Made by a program: the position numbers and the translations under genes
Shown here: piece by piece, positions 8,877 through 18,481 of the stretch
How the letters are laid out: every line of letters starts with the position of its first letter
How positions within the stretch are numbered: the first letter of the stretch is position 1
Source: Curvibacter cyanobacteriorum
GTDB lineage: Bacteria; Pseudomonadota; Gammaproteobacteria; Burkholderiales; Burkholderiaceae_C
Assembly: GCF_028649475.1 (NCBI RefSeq)
Contig: NZ_JAQSIP010000009.1
Span: 116,941 to 180,940 of the forward strand
Direction of reading: 5' to 3'
DNA length: 64,000 bases
The notes under the pieces: model-generated
Databases searched by the model: none
The model's input: only the letters and a program-made list of their open reading frames with translations
What the model was told of the DNA's origin: nothing

Positions 8877-9515
8877 TCAGGTCCCACCGACGTAGGGGTT
8901 GCTCTGGCGTTCGCGGCCAAAAGTGCTTTCGGGGCCGTGGCCCGGGATGAACACCGTGTCATCGCCCATCGGCCACAGGCGCTCGGTGATGCTGGCGATC
9001 AGCTGCGCATGGTTGCCCTGCGGGAAGTCGGTGCGGCCAATGCTGCCGGCAAACAGCACATCGCCCACGAAGGCGCGCTTCATCTCGGGCGAGTAGAACA
9101 CCACATGGCCCGGCGTGTGGCCCGGGCAGTGGCGCACCTGCAAGGTGTGGCGGCCCAGGGTCACGGTGTCGCCGTCGTGCAACCAGCGCGTGGGGGAGAA
9201 CAGGCCCGCGGGCGGGAAGCCAAACATCTGGCTTTGCTGCGGCAGGCCGTCGATCCAGAACTGGTCGCCCGGGTGCGGGCCGATGATCGGCAGGTTCAGG
9301 CGCTTGGCCAATTCGGCCGTGCCGCCCGCGTGGTCGATGTGGGCATGGGTGAGCCAGATCTGCTCCAGCGTCAGATCGCGCTGGTCCAGCTCGGCCAGCA
9401 AGCGGTCGATGTCCCCGCCCGGGTCGATGACCGCGGCCTGGCGGCTTTCATCGCACCAGACGAGGGAGCAGTTCTGCTGGAAAGCGGTGACGGGAACGGT
9501 GTGGTACTGCAGCAT
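8877..9515 (-). CDS. MBL-fold metallo-hydrolase, glyoxalase-II-like
   Basis: The protein of about 212 residues carries the binuclear metal motif THAHIDH (His57, His59, Asp61, His62) and downstream ligands in CPGHTPGH and GHGPES, the layout of small glyoxalase-II-like (YcbL-type) thioester hydrolases. These cytoplasmic enzymes hydrolyse S-lactoylglutathione or related thioesters, although several family members have unknown substrates. The ATG at 9515 matches the conserved N-terminus (MLQYHTVPV). The gene is convergent with the M48 protease gene. Confidence 0.85.
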   Translation of the reverse strand: MLQYHTVPVTAFQQNCSLVWCDESRQAAVIDPGGDIDRLLAELDQRDLTLEQIWLTHAHIDHAGGTAELAKRLNLPIIGPHPGDQFWIDGLPQQSQMFGFPPAGLFSPTRWLHDGDTVTLGRHTLQVRHCPGHTPGHVVFYSPEMKRAFVGDVLFAGSIGRTDFPQGNHAQLIASITERLWPMGDDTVFIPGHGPESTFGRERQSNPYVGGT

Positions 9516-9703
9516 GGTGGGGAGAGGGGTCCAAAACAAAGGGGGCGACCCAGCGCGACAGGCCCAGGTCAGGCAGGCCAAGCATAGCGCCCAGCGGGCA
9601 CCGTGTGGCGGGCGGCTTCAGGGGGCGGGGGGCTTGTGCGGGGGGCGCCCGGTCCCGCCGCCGTGGGGGCGTCGGGCGCTCGGGTGTTCAGGGGCTCAGG
9701 GGT

Positions 9704-10600
9704 TCAGGTGCTGAAGGGGTGGTGCCGAAAATCAACGTGCTGCTGGACCAAGGGCTGGAGCGTGCTGATCAGGGCGCGGGCATCGCCGCGCCGCCATTGG
9801 AAGTGGTAGTGCAATGGCTGCAGCGGGGTGGCGGTGTGCAGGCTTTGCAAGCCCATCGCCGCCACCCAGTGCGTGGGCAAAAAACCAATCCCCACGCCCA
9901 GGCGCAACATGCCGGCCACGGCGCCCCAGCTGTTGCAGTGGATGCGCTCGCGCACCGTGACCTGCTGGCGGTGCAGCCAGTCATCCAACAGGCGGGTGGT
10001 GCCTGCCGTGTGCGGCAGGGTCACCAAGGGGTGGTGTTGCAGCCATTGCCCGGCCTCGTGCTCCGCTGCGTTGGCCAAGCCGGGCGCCGCGGCCCAGCTG
10101 AACTGCGCCGCCCCGACCGGCTGTGACAGCAGTTCGCTGCGCGAGCTGCGGCCTGCGATCACCGCAAAGTCCAGCTCGCCATCGGCCAGGCGCCGCTCGA
10201 GCACGCGGCCGACGTCGACAAAAGGCTCCAGCGCCAGCCCGGGGTGGGCCTGGCGCACCGCCGCCACCCAGTGCGGCAGCCAGGTCAGGGCGGACAGGTC
10301 GCCGACCCCAAAGCGGCACCGCCCGGTCAGGGCCACCTTGGCCTGCAACGTCTGGCTCAGCGCCGCCATGGCATTGAGCACCGCCAGCGCCGACGGCAGC
10401 AGCTGTTGGCCGGCCTCGGTTAGCACCGCGCGGTGCCCGCTGCGGTCAAACAGCGTCTGGCCCAGGGCGGCTTCGAGCTCCGTGATGCGCTTGGACAGCG
10501 ACGACACCGACACATGCACCCGCTCGGCCGCGGTGGCGAAGTTGCTGCAGGTGGCGGCCCACCAGAAGGCCTCCAGCTGCTTGATCGAGGGGGTGGTCAT
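9704..10600 (-). CDS. LysR-family transcriptional regulator
   Basis: This 298-residue regulator has an N-terminal helix-turn-helix (KQLEAFWWAATCSNFATAAE) and a C-terminal effector-binding domain. It starts at 10600, about 105 bp from the divergently transcribed 2-hydroxyacid oxidase gene, which suggests that it controls the oxidase and the Bug receptor behind it. The effector is probably a hydroxy acid or a derivative, but that rests only on the neighbours. Downstream of its stop is a short G-rich, repetitive stretch (TCAGGGG-like units, about 9690-9703) with several minus-strand stop codons. Confidence 0.87.
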   Translation of the reverse strand: MTTPSIKQLEAFWWAATCSNFATAAERVHVSVSSLSKRITELEAALGQTLFDRSGHRAVLTEAGQQLLPSALAVLNAMAALSQTLQAKVALTGRCRFGVGDLSALTWLPHWVAAVRQAHPGLALEPFVDVGRVLERRLADGELDFAVIAGRSSRSELLSQPVGAAQFSWAAAPGLANAAEHEAGQWLQHHPLVTLPHTAGTTRLLDDWLHRQQVTVRERIHCNSWGAVAGMLRLGVGIGFLPTHWVAAMGLQSLHTATPLQPLHYHFQWRRGDARALISTLQPLVQQHVDFRHHPFST

Positions 10601-10609
10601 GTTTCTAGA

Positions 10610-10630
10610 AATCGAACATATGCGTTCTAA
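10610..10630. promoter_or_regulatory. Inverted repeat between LysR and hydroxyacid-oxidase genes
   Basis: GAAC (10614-10617) and GTTC (10624-10627) form an inverted repeat with a 6-bp centre inside an AT-rich stretch of the divergent intergenic region. The position suits a LysR operator. The arms are short, so confidence is modest. Confidence 0.35.
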
Positions 10631-10705
10631 ATATATCGCTTTTATTTGATAAGCAGCCTGCCTAAAGTCGCAGCCACCCGATTGACCCGCCCGCTCGCTC
10701 GACCC

Positions 10706-11908
10706 ATGGCCAACTACGCAGAACCCTCCTCCGTCCCCGTCCCCGCCGCCTTGCGCGCCATGCTGTCGCTGCACGACTTCGAGGACGCGGCCCGCCGGCG
10801 CCTGCCGCGTCCCATCTTTGGCTACATCGCGGGTGCGGCCGAGGACAACACCTCGCTGCGCGACAACCGCGGGGTGTTCGCCGAGTACGGGCTGGTCACG
10901 CGGGTGCTGCGCGATGTCTCGCAGCGCAGCCAGTCGGTGACGCTGTTTGGCCAGCGCTACAGCAGCCCCTTCGGCATCGCGCCCATGGGCATCAACGCGC
11001 TGTCCACCTACCGGGGGGACCTGGTGCTGGCGCGGGCCGCCCAGCAGGCGGGCGTGGTGTCGATCATGAGCGGCACCTCGCTGATCCCGATGGAGGCAGT
11101 GGCCCGCGAGTCACCCGCCACCTGGTTCCAGGCCTACTTGCCCGGTGACCCCGCGCGCATCGACGCGCTGATCGACCGGGTGGAGCGCGCAGGCTTCAAC
11201 ACCCTGGTGGTGACGGTGGACATCCCCATCTCGGCCAACCGCGAGAACAACATCCGCACCGGCTTCTCGACGCCGCTGCGTCCCAGCCTGCGCCTGGCCT
11301 GGGATGGCCTGGTGCGGCCGCGTTGGGTGCTCGACACCTTCTTGCGCACTTGGCTGCGCCACGGCATGCCGCACTTTGAGAACTCGTTCGCCACCCGGGG
11401 CGCGCCGATCCTTTCGCCATCCGTGCTGCGCGATTTCTCGGCCCGCGACCACCTGAGCTGGCAGCACCTCGAGGTCATCCGGCGCCGCTGGAAGGGCCCC
11501 CTGGTCGTGAAGGGCCTGCTCAGCGTGGACGACGCGCTGCAGGCCCAGCGCCTGGGCGCCGACGCCATCGTGCTGTCCAACCATGGGGGGCGCCAACTCG
11601 ATGGGGCGTGCTCGCCCATGCGTGTGCTCGGGTCGGTGGTGCAGGCCGTCGGGCCCGACTACCCGGTGCTGATCGACAGTGGCTTCCGGCGCGGCTCGGA
11701 CGTCCTCAAGGCGCTGGCCCTGGGCGCGCGCCTGGTGCTGATTGGCCGCCCCTTCAACTACGCCGCCGCCGTGGCGGGTGAGGCCGGTGTGGCCCACGCC
11801 ATCGGCCTGCTGCGCGACGAGGTGGACCGCAACATGGCCATGCTCGGCGTGACGGCCTGCGCCGAACTGGGCCCGCAGCACCTGATCCGCCAGCGCCCCG
11901 CGGCCTGA
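10706..11908 (+). CDS. FMN-dependent alpha-hydroxy-acid oxidase/dehydrogenase (LldD/MdlB family)
   Basis: The protein of about 400 residues shows the family pattern: an N-terminal YIAGAAED motif, SPFGIAPMG, the FMN-phosphate segment, and the catalytic histidine in NHGGRQLDG followed by SGFRRGSDVLKALALGA. Enzymes of this class oxidise L-lactate, mandelate, glycolate or similar 2-hydroxy acids to 2-keto acids at the cytoplasmic membrane or in the cytosol. The ATG at 10706 is preferred; an in-frame ATG at 10646 would add a 20-residue tail. It is divergent from a LysR gene and followed by an orphan Bug/TctC receptor, which suggests uptake and oxidation of the same acid. The substrate is not determined. 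Confidence 0.87.
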   Translation: MANYAEPSSVPVPAALRAMLSLHDFEDAARRRLPRPIFGYIAGAAEDNTSLRDNRGVFAEYGLVTRVLRDVSQRSQSVTLFGQRYSSPFGIAPMGINALSTYRGDLVLARAAQQAGVVSIMSGTSLIPMEAVARESPATWFQAYLPGDPARIDALIDRVERAGFNTLVVTVDIPISANRENNIRTGFSTPLRPSLRLAWDGLVRPRWVLDTFLRTWLRHGMPHFENSFATRGAPILSPSVLRDFSARDHLSWQHLEVIRRRWKGPLVVKGLLSVDDALQAQRLGADAIVLSNHGGRQLDGACSPMRVLGSVVQAVGPDYPVLIDSGFRRGSDVLKALALGARLVLIGRPFNYAAAVAGEAGVAHAIGLLRDEVDRNMAMLGVTACAELGPQHLIRQRPAA

Positions 11909-11964
11909 CGCGGCCCCGACCCCACACCCCGGCTTGACCCTTCAACCACACCAAGGAGACCTTC

Positions 11965-12951
11965 ATGTTGACCCCCTTCCTGCGCCTGGGCGCGCGCGCT
12001 GCGCTGTGCAGCCTGGCTTTGACCGCTGGCGCGGCCGCCGTGGCGCAAGGCAGCTACCCCAGCAAGCCGATCCGCCTGATCGTGCCCTTCGCCGCCGGGG
12101 GCACCACCGACATCATTGCCCGCGCGGTGGCCGAACCCCTGGCGCGTGAACTGGGTCAGCCGGTCGTGGTCGACAACAAAAGCGGCGCCGGGGGCACCGT
12201 GGGGGCGCAGGAAGCCGTGCGTGCCAAGGCCGACGGCTACACCCTGAGCATGGCCACCGTGTCAACCACCGCCACCAACCCGGCCATCACGCCCAAGTTT
12301 CCCTACCACCCCGAGACCGACTTCACGCCCATCAGCAACATCGCAGCCACCCCCAATGTGATCGCTGTCACGGCCAGGTTCCCGGCGCAGGACTACAAGG
12401 GTTTTGTCCAGGAACTCAAGAACAACCCCGACAAGTACGCCTACGCCTCCACCGGCAGCGGCAGCATCACCCACATGCTGATGGAGATGTTCAAAGCCTC
12501 GGCGGGCGTGCAGATCACCCATGTGCCCTACCGGGGCGCCGGCCCGGCCCTGAACGACGTGGTGGCCGGGCAGGTCAGCATGAACCTGGACAACCTGCCG
12601 TCCTCGCTGCCCTTCATCAAGGCCGGCAAGCTGGTGCCCATCGTGGTGGCGGCGCCCAGGCGACTGGCCGCCCTGCCCAACGTGCCCACCTTCAAGGAAG
12701 TCGGCCTCGAGCCCGTCAACCGCATGGCCTATTACGGCCTGGTTGGCCCCAAAGGCCTGCCCAAGGAGGTGGTCGACCGGGTCCACACGGCGATCAGGAA
12801 AGTGCTGGCCACGCCCGCGGTGCAACAGCACATCGAAGGCACCGGCTCGATCATTGTGGGCAATACCCCCGAGCAGTTTGCCGAGCAGATCAAGGTGGAA
12901 TTCGCGCTGTATAAGCAGGTGGTGAAAACCCAGAATCTGACGCTGGATTGA
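11965..12951 (+). CDS. Bug/TctC-family periplasmic solute-binding protein
   Basis: The 328-residue protein has a cleavable signal peptide ending near AAVAQG, then the typical start [19 protein letters not shown] and the conserved pattern for a Bug-type venus-flytrap receptor ([14 protein letters not shown] loop, [22 protein letters not shown]). Bug proteins bind carboxylates or amides in the periplasm. Many are orphans without TctAB membrane partners, and none are visible here. It lies 56 bp behind the hydroxyacid oxidase in the same orientation, so a hydroxy- or keto-acid ligand is plausible. Large families of such receptors are characteristic of Burkholderiales. Confidence 0.9.
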   Translation: MLTPFLRLGARAALCSLALTAGAAAVAQGSYPSKPIRLIVPFAAGGTTDIIARAVAEPLARELGQPVVVDNKSGAGGTVGAQEAVRAKADGYTLSMATVSTTATNPAITPKFPYHPETDFTPISNIAATPNVIAVTARFPAQDYKGFVQELKNNPDKYAYASTGSGSITHMLMEMFKASAGVQITHVPYRGAGPALNDVVAGQVSMNLDNLPSSLPFIKAGKLVPIVVAAPRRLAALPNVPTFKEVGLEPVNRMAYYGLVGPKGLPKEVVDRVHTAIRKVLATPAVQQHIEGTGSIIVGNTPEQFAEQIKVEFALYKQVVKTQNLTLD

Positions 12952-13383
12952 GAGCGCGGGCCGGTTTTTGAAAATCAGCCCGTCCAGTCGCCATTCAAGC
13001 GATGGATTTGAATGGCCGGCGCTGCAAAATAACCGCCTCCGATTTTGTCGAGGTCTGCGCGCTGATTTTGAGCGCACCGGCCTGGCGCTGGGGCGATCAG
13101 GGATGGCGGCGTCTGGCCGGCCAGCCCTAGCCCCCGTGCGCCCGTGCGCCCGGGGCGGGCGGGTGAGGCGGCTGGCCCGGGGCGGCCGGCCTCGGTGTCC
13201 CCGCGATTTAAATCCCCAAAGTGCCTTCATTTCACTTGATCGCCATCATCTGATCGCGGGGGGCGGCTCGATAGAATCAGAGGCCGTACCAGCTCAAGGG
13301 CGGGCAGGATCAAAGCGTTTGACTGGGAGCCAGCAAGCGACTCTGAAGTCATCAGATAAATGGCGTGAGGATGGGGGCGATTT
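12952..13383. other. 432-bp non-coding region upstream of the first chemoreceptor
   Basis: No convincing gene is present. The first 250 bp are GC-rich with a string of imperfect short repeats (gcgc, ccgtgcgcc) and no recognisable terminator. The last 150 bp are less GC-rich and hold the FNR-type promoter of the chemoreceptor (13236-13277). Confidence 0.6.
13236..13277 (+). promoter_or_regulatory. Class II FNR-type promoter of the chemoreceptor gene
   Basis: TTGATCGCCATCAT (13236-13249) matches the FNR consensus TTGAT-N4-ATCAA at all but the last base. Exactly 22 bp further is a TAGAAT -10 hexamer (13272-13277), which puts the box at -41.5 relative to a start near 13284. There is no good -35 element, as expected for an activator-dependent promoter. 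The chemoreceptor gene starts 100 bp downstream. Confidence 0.6.
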
Positions 13384-15168
13384 TTGAATCAATTTAAGAT
13401 TTCAACGCGGGTCATGGCCTTATTGGCCTTGATGTCGCTGCTGTTGAGCGCGGTTGGCGGACTCGGTTTGTACGGCATGAGTCAAACCAACGCGGCGCTG
13501 CAGACTGTTTTTGTCGATCGCGTGGAGCCCTTGGCCGCATTGGCCGACGTGCAGCGTCTGTTGCTGCGCCATCGCCTGGCCGTGGCGAACGCGGTGGCCT
13601 TCAACGACCCCAGTCACACCCGCCGCTACGTCGACGAGATCGAGGCCAACGAGCAGCGCATCACCCGCGTCTGGTCGGCTTACATGGCGACCTACCTGAC
13701 CCCGGAAGAAGTCAAACTGGCCCGGGATTTCGAGGTGGCCCGGGCTCAGTTTGTCAACGACGGGCTTCGACCCGCCGTGGCCGCGATGCAGCGCAATGAC
13801 CTGGAGCAGACACGTCGCCTGGCGCTCGACAAAATCCACCCGCTCTGGGACCCCGTGCGCGACAGCATGAACGGCCTGCAGCAGTTGCAAGTGGCGGTGG
13901 CACGGCAGGAGTTTCAGCAAGGGCAAGGCCGCTTCGAGGTGATTCGTCGGCTGGCGCTGGCGTCCATCATCGGGGGCATTTTGCTGGGGGCATTCGTCGG
14001 GCTGTCCCTGGTGCGGGGGCTGCGGCGCTCGCTGGCGCAGGCCATCGCGGTGACCGAGGCCGTGGCCCAGGGCGACCTGAGCCGCCGCATCGAGGTGCAC
14101 GGGCGCGATGAGGTGGCGCAGTTGCTGACAGCGCTGTCGACCATGCAGGCCAGCCTCATCCAGGTGGTGACCACGGTGCGTCACGGCGCCGACGGCGTGT
14201 CGACGGCCAGCACGGAAATCGCGACGGGCAATGCCGACCTCAGTGCCCGGACGGAGAGCCAGGCCAGTGCCCTGCAGGAAACCGCCGCCTCCATGGAGCA
14301 GTTGGGTTCTGCCGTGAAGCACAACGCCGACAACGCCGCCCAAGCCAACCAGCTGGCGTTCAGTGCCTCGCAAGTGGCCAGCCAGGGCGGGGAGGTGGTG
14401 TCGCAGGTGGTGAACACGATGCGGGACATCCACCAAAGCAGCCAGCGCATCGCCGACATCATCGGGGTCATCGATGGCATTGCCTTCCAGACCAACATCC
14501 TGGCGCTGAATGCCGCCGTCGAGGCCGCCCGGGCCGGCGAGCAGGGGCGTGGTTTTGCCGTGGTCGCTGGTGAGGTGCGCTCACTGGCCAGCCGCAGTGC
14601 GGCGGCCGCCAAAGAAATCAAGACCCTGATCACCACCAGTGTGGACCGCGTGGGGCAGGGCACCGAGCTGGTCGACCGGGCCGGACACACCATGGACGAG
14701 GTGGTCGCTGCGATCGCCCGCGTCCGCGACATGGTGGGCGAGATCACCGCCGCCACGGGCGAACAAAGCGCCGGCGTGGCCCAGGTGGGGGAGGCGGTGG
14801 CGCAGATTGACCACACGACGCAGCAGAACGCGGCGCTGGTCGAGCAGATGGCCGCGGCCGCAGCCAGTCTCAACAGCCAGGCCCGTGAGCTGGTGCAGGC
14901 GGTCAGTGTCTTCCGGCTCCAGCCGGGGCAGGAAGGCGCCGCACCGGCCCACCCCCAAGCGGCGGCCCGCGCGGCCTCCGCTCGCCCTGCCCAGCCGCCC
15001 CTGGCCCACCGGCCTCTCGCCAAGGCGGCGTCGCCTGCGGCTGCGCCCGCGGCTGCGCCCGCCCTGACCCAGTCGGCCCCGGTGGCGCCCGCCGCCTCGG
15101 CGGCGTCTCCGGGCCGCAACGCATCGCCGCCCACCCAGGGGCGCGACGACGACTGGGAAACCTTCTGA
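13384..15168 (+). CDS. Methyl-accepting chemotaxis protein with C-terminal WETF tether
   Basis: The protein of 594 residues has a transmembrane helix at about 10-30, a periplasmic four-helix-bundle sensor region, a second helix at about 190-213, a HAMP domain and a long cytoplasmic signalling coiled coil. The hairpin tip is [25 protein letters not shown], the CheA/CheW-binding signature. An alanine/proline-rich linker leads to a C-terminal DWETF, matching the xWETF pentapeptide that tethers CheR and CheB in enterobacterial Tsr and Tar. The start is taken as TTG at 13384, because the preceding in-frame codons hit a TGA at 13366 and the next ATG falls inside helix 1. The ligand is unknown. Confidence 0.9.
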   Translation: MNQFKISTRVMALLALMSLLLSAVGGLGLYGMSQTNAALQTVFVDRVEPLAALADVQRLLLRHRLAVANAVAFNDPSHTRRYVDEIEANEQRITRVWSAYMATYLTPEEVKLARDFEVARAQFVNDGLRPAVAAMQRNDLEQTRRLALDKIHPLWDPVRDSMNGLQQLQVAVARQEFQQGQGRFEVIRRLALASIIGGILLGAFVGLSLVRGLRRSLAQAIAVTEAVAQGDLSRRIEVHGRDEVAQLLTALSTMQASLIQVVTTVRHGADGVSTASTEIATGNADLSARTESQASALQETAASMEQLGSAVKHNADNAAQANQLAFSASQVASQGGEVVSQVVNTMRDIHQSSQRIADIIGVIDGIAFQTNILALNAAVEAARAGEQGRGFAVVAGEVRSLASRSAAAAKEIKTLITTSVDRVGQGTELVDRAGHTMDEVVAAIARVRDMVGEITAATGEQSAGVAQVGEAVAQIDHTTQQNAALVEQMAAAAASLNSQARELVQAVSVFRLQPGQEGAAPAHPQAAARAASARPAQPPLAHRPLAKAASPAAAPAAAPALTQSAPVAPAASAASPGRNASPPTQGRDDDWETF

Positions 15169-15411
15169 CCGGGACCCTGGGCTGAGCGGGGCTCGGCCCT
15201 GACCGGGGCCCTGGCGATCCTGCGCGCGGCCCGGGTGGCTCTTCGGCAAACCCCCCCGAAGGGGGCGGGCTCCGCGTCCCCTGGCGCGCGCTGGCATACT
15301 GCGGGCGATCTTCACGCCGGCCCACTGCTGAAGAGGGCTTCTGGCCGCCGGCGGGCTGGGTTGGACAGCGGCCCCCGAGGGCCCTCGACAGGACACGGAC
15401 AGGATTTTTCA

Positions 15412-16671
15412 ATGAGCAACACGGTCGCCGTTCTGGGCGCAGGCATGGTGGGCGTGTCTTGCGCGCTGGAGCTGCAAAGGCGCGGTTTTCAAGTCACGCT
15501 GGTCGAACGCCGCGCGCCCGGTCAGGAGACCTCCTACGGCAACGCCGGCGTGATCGCGCGCAGTTCGCTGATCCCGTTCAACCACCCCGGGCTGTGGGCC
15601 AACCTGCCGGGGCTGCTGCGCAACCAGTCGCCGCAGTTTCGCTACAGCCCGTCGTTTCTGCTGCGCCACCTGGGTTGGGCCACGGCCTTTTTGGCGCGCG
15701 CCCGACCGGGCCCGTTCGAGGAGACCGCGCGCGCCCTGGACGGCCTGATTCGCCTGTCCATGGCCGAGCACCTGCGCCTGCTGACCAAGGTGGGCGAGCG
15801 GCACCGCCTGCGCGACAACGGCTGGCTGTTCCTGTACCGCAGCCAGGCGGCTTACGAGGCCGGGGCCGCGGGGCGCGCGGTGTTTGAGCGCTACGGCGTG
15901 CGCACCCAGACCCTGGACGCGGCCGACCTGCAGGCCTTGGAGCCCGGCTTCACGCCCGGGCTGTTTCCGCGCACGCTGTGGGTGCAGGACACGTCTTCGG
16001 TCGACAGCCCGGGGGCGGTGACCGAGGCCTATGCCCGCTGGTTCGTGGCGCAGGGCGGTCGCCTGCTGAGCCAGCCCGTGCAGGCCTTGGCGCGCCGGGC
16101 CGAAGGGACGGGCTGGCAACTCAGCCTGGGCGATGGTGGTCAACTCCAGTCCGATCGCGTGGTGGTGGCCTTGGGCCCGTGGAGCGCGGGCTTTTTGCAG
16201 GCCCAGTTGGGCGTGCGGGTGCCGATGGCCTACGAGCGGGGCTACCACCGCCACTTTCAGCCCCAGGACGGCGCCACGCTGGGCCGGCCGGTGTACGACA
16301 CGGGGGGCGCCTACGTGCTGTCGCCGATGGCGCAGGGCCTGCGCCTGACCTCGGGCGTCGAGCTGACCGATCTGGACGCGCCGCGCCAGCCGCTGCAGCT
16401 GGCCCTGGCCGAGGATGCGGCCCGCCAGGCTTTCCCCTTGGGCGCGCGTCTGGAGGCCGAACCCTGGATGGGCAGCCGCCCGACACTGCCCGACAGCCGC
16501 CCCATGATTGGCGAGGCGCCCGGGCAGCCGGGGCTGTGGCTGGCCTTTGGCCACCAGCACATCGGCTTCAGCACCGGCCCGGGCACGGCCGCCTTGCTGG
16601 GCGCGCTGATGGCGGGCGAGACCCCGGCCATCGACGCGGCGCCGTTCCGGCCCGGGCGCTTTTGGCGCTGA
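15412..16671 (+). CDS. DadA-like FAD-dependent D-amino-acid dehydrogenase/oxidase
   Basis: The protein of about 419 residues opens with a FAD dinucleotide-binding fold (VAVLGAGMVGVSCALELQRRG) and an acidic-then-basic turn (LVERR). A SYGNAGVI segment, conserved in DadA and related DAO-superfamily enzymes, follows near residue 45. The C-terminus has the GHQHIGFSTGPGTA-type signature of amine oxidases that abstract hydride from D-amino acids and pass electrons to the respiratory chain. The ATG at 15412 is chosen because it is immediately followed by the FAD motif. No alanine racemase or Lrp gene is adjacent, so D-alanine specificity is unproven. Confidence 0.82.
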   Translation: MSNTVAVLGAGMVGVSCALELQRRGFQVTLVERRAPGQETSYGNAGVIARSSLIPFNHPGLWANLPGLLRNQSPQFRYSPSFLLRHLGWATAFLARARPGPFEETARALDGLIRLSMAEHLRLLTKVGERHRLRDNGWLFLYRSQAAYEAGAAGRAVFERYGVRTQTLDAADLQALEPGFTPGLFPRTLWVQDTSSVDSPGAVTEAYARWFVAQGGRLLSQPVQALARRAEGTGWQLSLGDGGQLQSDRVVVALGPWSAGFLQAQLGVRVPMAYERGYHRHFQPQDGATLGRPVYDTGGAYVLSPMAQGLRLTSGVELTDLDAPRQPLQLALAEDAARQAFPLGARLEAEPWMGSRPTLPDSRPMIGEAPGQPGLWLAFGHQHIGFSTGPGTAALLGALMAGETPAIDAAPFRPGRFWR

Positions 16672-16772
16672 GGGGGCCCGTCGGGCGCGGTGAGGGGGCG
16701 GTCGTTGGCGGGGCGCCGCCTGACGTCGCCAGCCTGGCGCGTTGACCCAGCGCCTTGAGTTGGCCCGTGGAC

Positions 16773-16824
16773 CCGACGCGTTAACCCGACACGTTGATCC
16801 GACACGTTGATCCGACGCCTGGAC
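16773..16824. repeat. Four tandem imperfect 13-bp repeats between convergent genes
   Basis: Four units of the form CCGACACGTTGAT follow one another at 16773-16785, 16786-16798, 16799-16811 and 16812-16824. Units two and three are identical and the outer ones diverge. The array lies in the 199-bp space between the converging DadA-like and lyase-like genes. No hairpin or gene is evident. It may be a replication-slippage product or a protein-binding array. Confidence 0.7.
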
Positions 16825-16870
16825 CTGGCGGGGCGGGGCCGCCCCCGCGGGCCGCCACGGCCGGCGGTCT

Positions 16871-18415
16871 TCAGGGTTTGGGGGGCTGGGCCGGGCGGGC
16901 GCTGTCGGCCAGGCGATCAAAGTCCTGGTCGAGCCGGGCCAGTGCACGCTGCACATGCTCACGGCGGGCGCGCACCCAGGCCTCGTGGTCGGCCACACTC
17001 TGCCGGGCGCGGGCCAGCATGCGCGTCATCTCGGCCGGTTGCGGGCCCCCTGCGGTGGCGCGGTTGTTCACGATGGCCACCGGGTCCAGCGTGGCACGGA
17101 ATTCGGCTTCGCTCAGGGGCAGCTGGGCCGGGTGCTCGCTGCCGTGCACGGTTTCGGCGTAAATGCGCTGCGCTTCGCGGTACGGAAAGTCGAGGGGTCG
17201 GATGGCTTTCGCGCGGGCGTACGCCACCACCTCGGAGGCAAAGTGGTGCCCCACCCGGAACGGCAGCTGGAAGCGCCGCATCAGCACGTCAGCCAGCTCT
17301 TGCGAGGCGGTCCAGTCGCTGTTGAGCTCGTCCAGCGCGCGCTCGCGGTTGACGCGCAGGGCCTGCAGGATCTGCTGCCAGCGCTTGAGCACCGCGCCGG
17401 TGTCGCGCAGCAAGGCGGTGTTGGGCTTGACCTCTTTGGCGTCGCTCATGCCCGGCGGGATGTTGTGCGCCTGCAGCACCACGCCATGCGCCTGGGCCAG
17501 CACGCTGCTGGCGTCGCGCCGGGTGGCGTTGAGCAGGCCCGGATTGCGCTTTTGCGGCATGGCGCTGGACACGTAGGTGTTGGCTCCGCCTTCTTCCAGC
17601 AGGATCCAGGGCCGGGCCTGGGCGTACTGGGTCATCACGTCCTCGATGAACTGGCCGGTGTGCAGGGCCAGGCTGGTGGCCACGGCAGCCGCCTCCACGG
17701 GCTCGTCCACCGACGAGATCTGGCCCGCGTCGTAGGCGTTCTCCACCAGCGCTGCAAAGCCCAGGTAGTCGGCCATGCGCGCGCGGTCCAGGGGCCAGCT
17801 GCTGCCGTTCAAGACCGTGCTGCCCATGGGTGAGCGGTCGATGCGGGCATAGGCCTCGCGCAGGCGCTGGGCATCGCGCTCCAGGCCCGCGGCGTGGCCC
17901 AGCAGGTTGTGGCCGTAGCTGTTGGGTTGGGCGGCCACACCGTTGGTGTAGTTGGGCACGATGGTGGCGCGGTGCTGGTCGGCCAGGTCGATCAGGGTGC
18001 GGCGGGTGGCGTTGAGCTGATCTGCCAGGCGCAGCATCTCGTCACGCAGGATGGCGGCGCGGAAGGTGGCGTGCATGTCCTGGCTGGAGCGCCCGGCGTG
18101 CAGCCAGGTGATCTCGGGCCCTGCGGCCTGGATCAGCAAGGGCTCGAAGGTGATCACGCTGGCCGGGCGTTTGGCGCCGGGCTGCTGGGCGTCGCGCAGC
18201 ACCTGGCGCAGGCCGGCCGTGACCAGCGGGGTCAGGCGGCGGTCCAGCAGACCTTGTTCGGTGTTGATGACCGCGGTGGCCTTGTTGATCTCGCCAAGCC
18301 AGAAGAACTCGTCACGTGGGCCGTCGGCGCGGGCCGCGCCCAGGGGCAGGGCCAAGGCCAGGGCCCAGGTCAGGGTCCGCAGGGCGCGGGGGCGGGTGGG
18401 CAGCAGGGGTTTCAT
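16871..18415 (-). CDS. Exported argininosuccinate-lyase-superfamily protein with altered active site
   Basis: The 514-residue protein has a clear signal peptide (ALALALPLGAARA, cleavage near 30), so unlike normal argininosuccinate lyases it should act outside the cytoplasm. Homology is clear: an HAGRSSQD segment at 106-113 matches the HTGRSRNDQ region, SSAMPQKRNPG at 283-293 matches the catalytic-serine signature loop, and a GSTVLNGSSWPLDR stretch lies near 198. In the second conserved region, where lyases have GYTHLQ, this protein reads NYTNGV at about 155-160, so the usual catalytic histidine is missing. The normal ASL reaction is therefore doubtful; another beta-elimination or a non-catalytic role is possible. 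It is the last of three minus-strand genes for exported proteins, 66 bp after the preceding stop. Confidence 0.75.
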   Translation of the reverse strand: MKPLLPTRPRALRTLTWALALALPLGAARADGPRDEFFWLGEINKATAVINTEQGLLDRRLTPLVTAGLRQVLRDAQQPGAKRPASVITFEPLLIQAAGPEITWLHAGRSSQDMHATFRAAILRDEMLRLADQLNATRRTLIDLADQHRATIVPNYTNGVAAQPNSYGHNLLGHAAGLERDAQRLREAYARIDRSPMGSTVLNGSSWPLDRARMADYLGFAALVENAYDAGQISSVDEPVEAAAVATSLALHTGQFIEDVMTQYAQARPWILLEEGGANTYVSSAMPQKRNPGLLNATRRDASSVLAQAHGVVLQAHNIPPGMSDAKEVKPNTALLRDTGAVLKRWQQILQALRVNRERALDELNSDWTASQELADVLMRRFQLPFRVGHHFASEVVAYARAKAIRPLDFPYREAQRIYAETVHGSEHPAQLPLSEAEFRATLDPVAIVNNRATAGGPQPAEMTRMLARARQSVADHEAWVRARREHVQRALARLDQDFDRLADSARPAQPPKP

Positions 18416-18481
18416 GGGATGGGGGCGGGGCTGGGGCCTGCTGCCCCAGGCGTTGCAGCCTGCGGGCGAGGCGGTGGGCGG

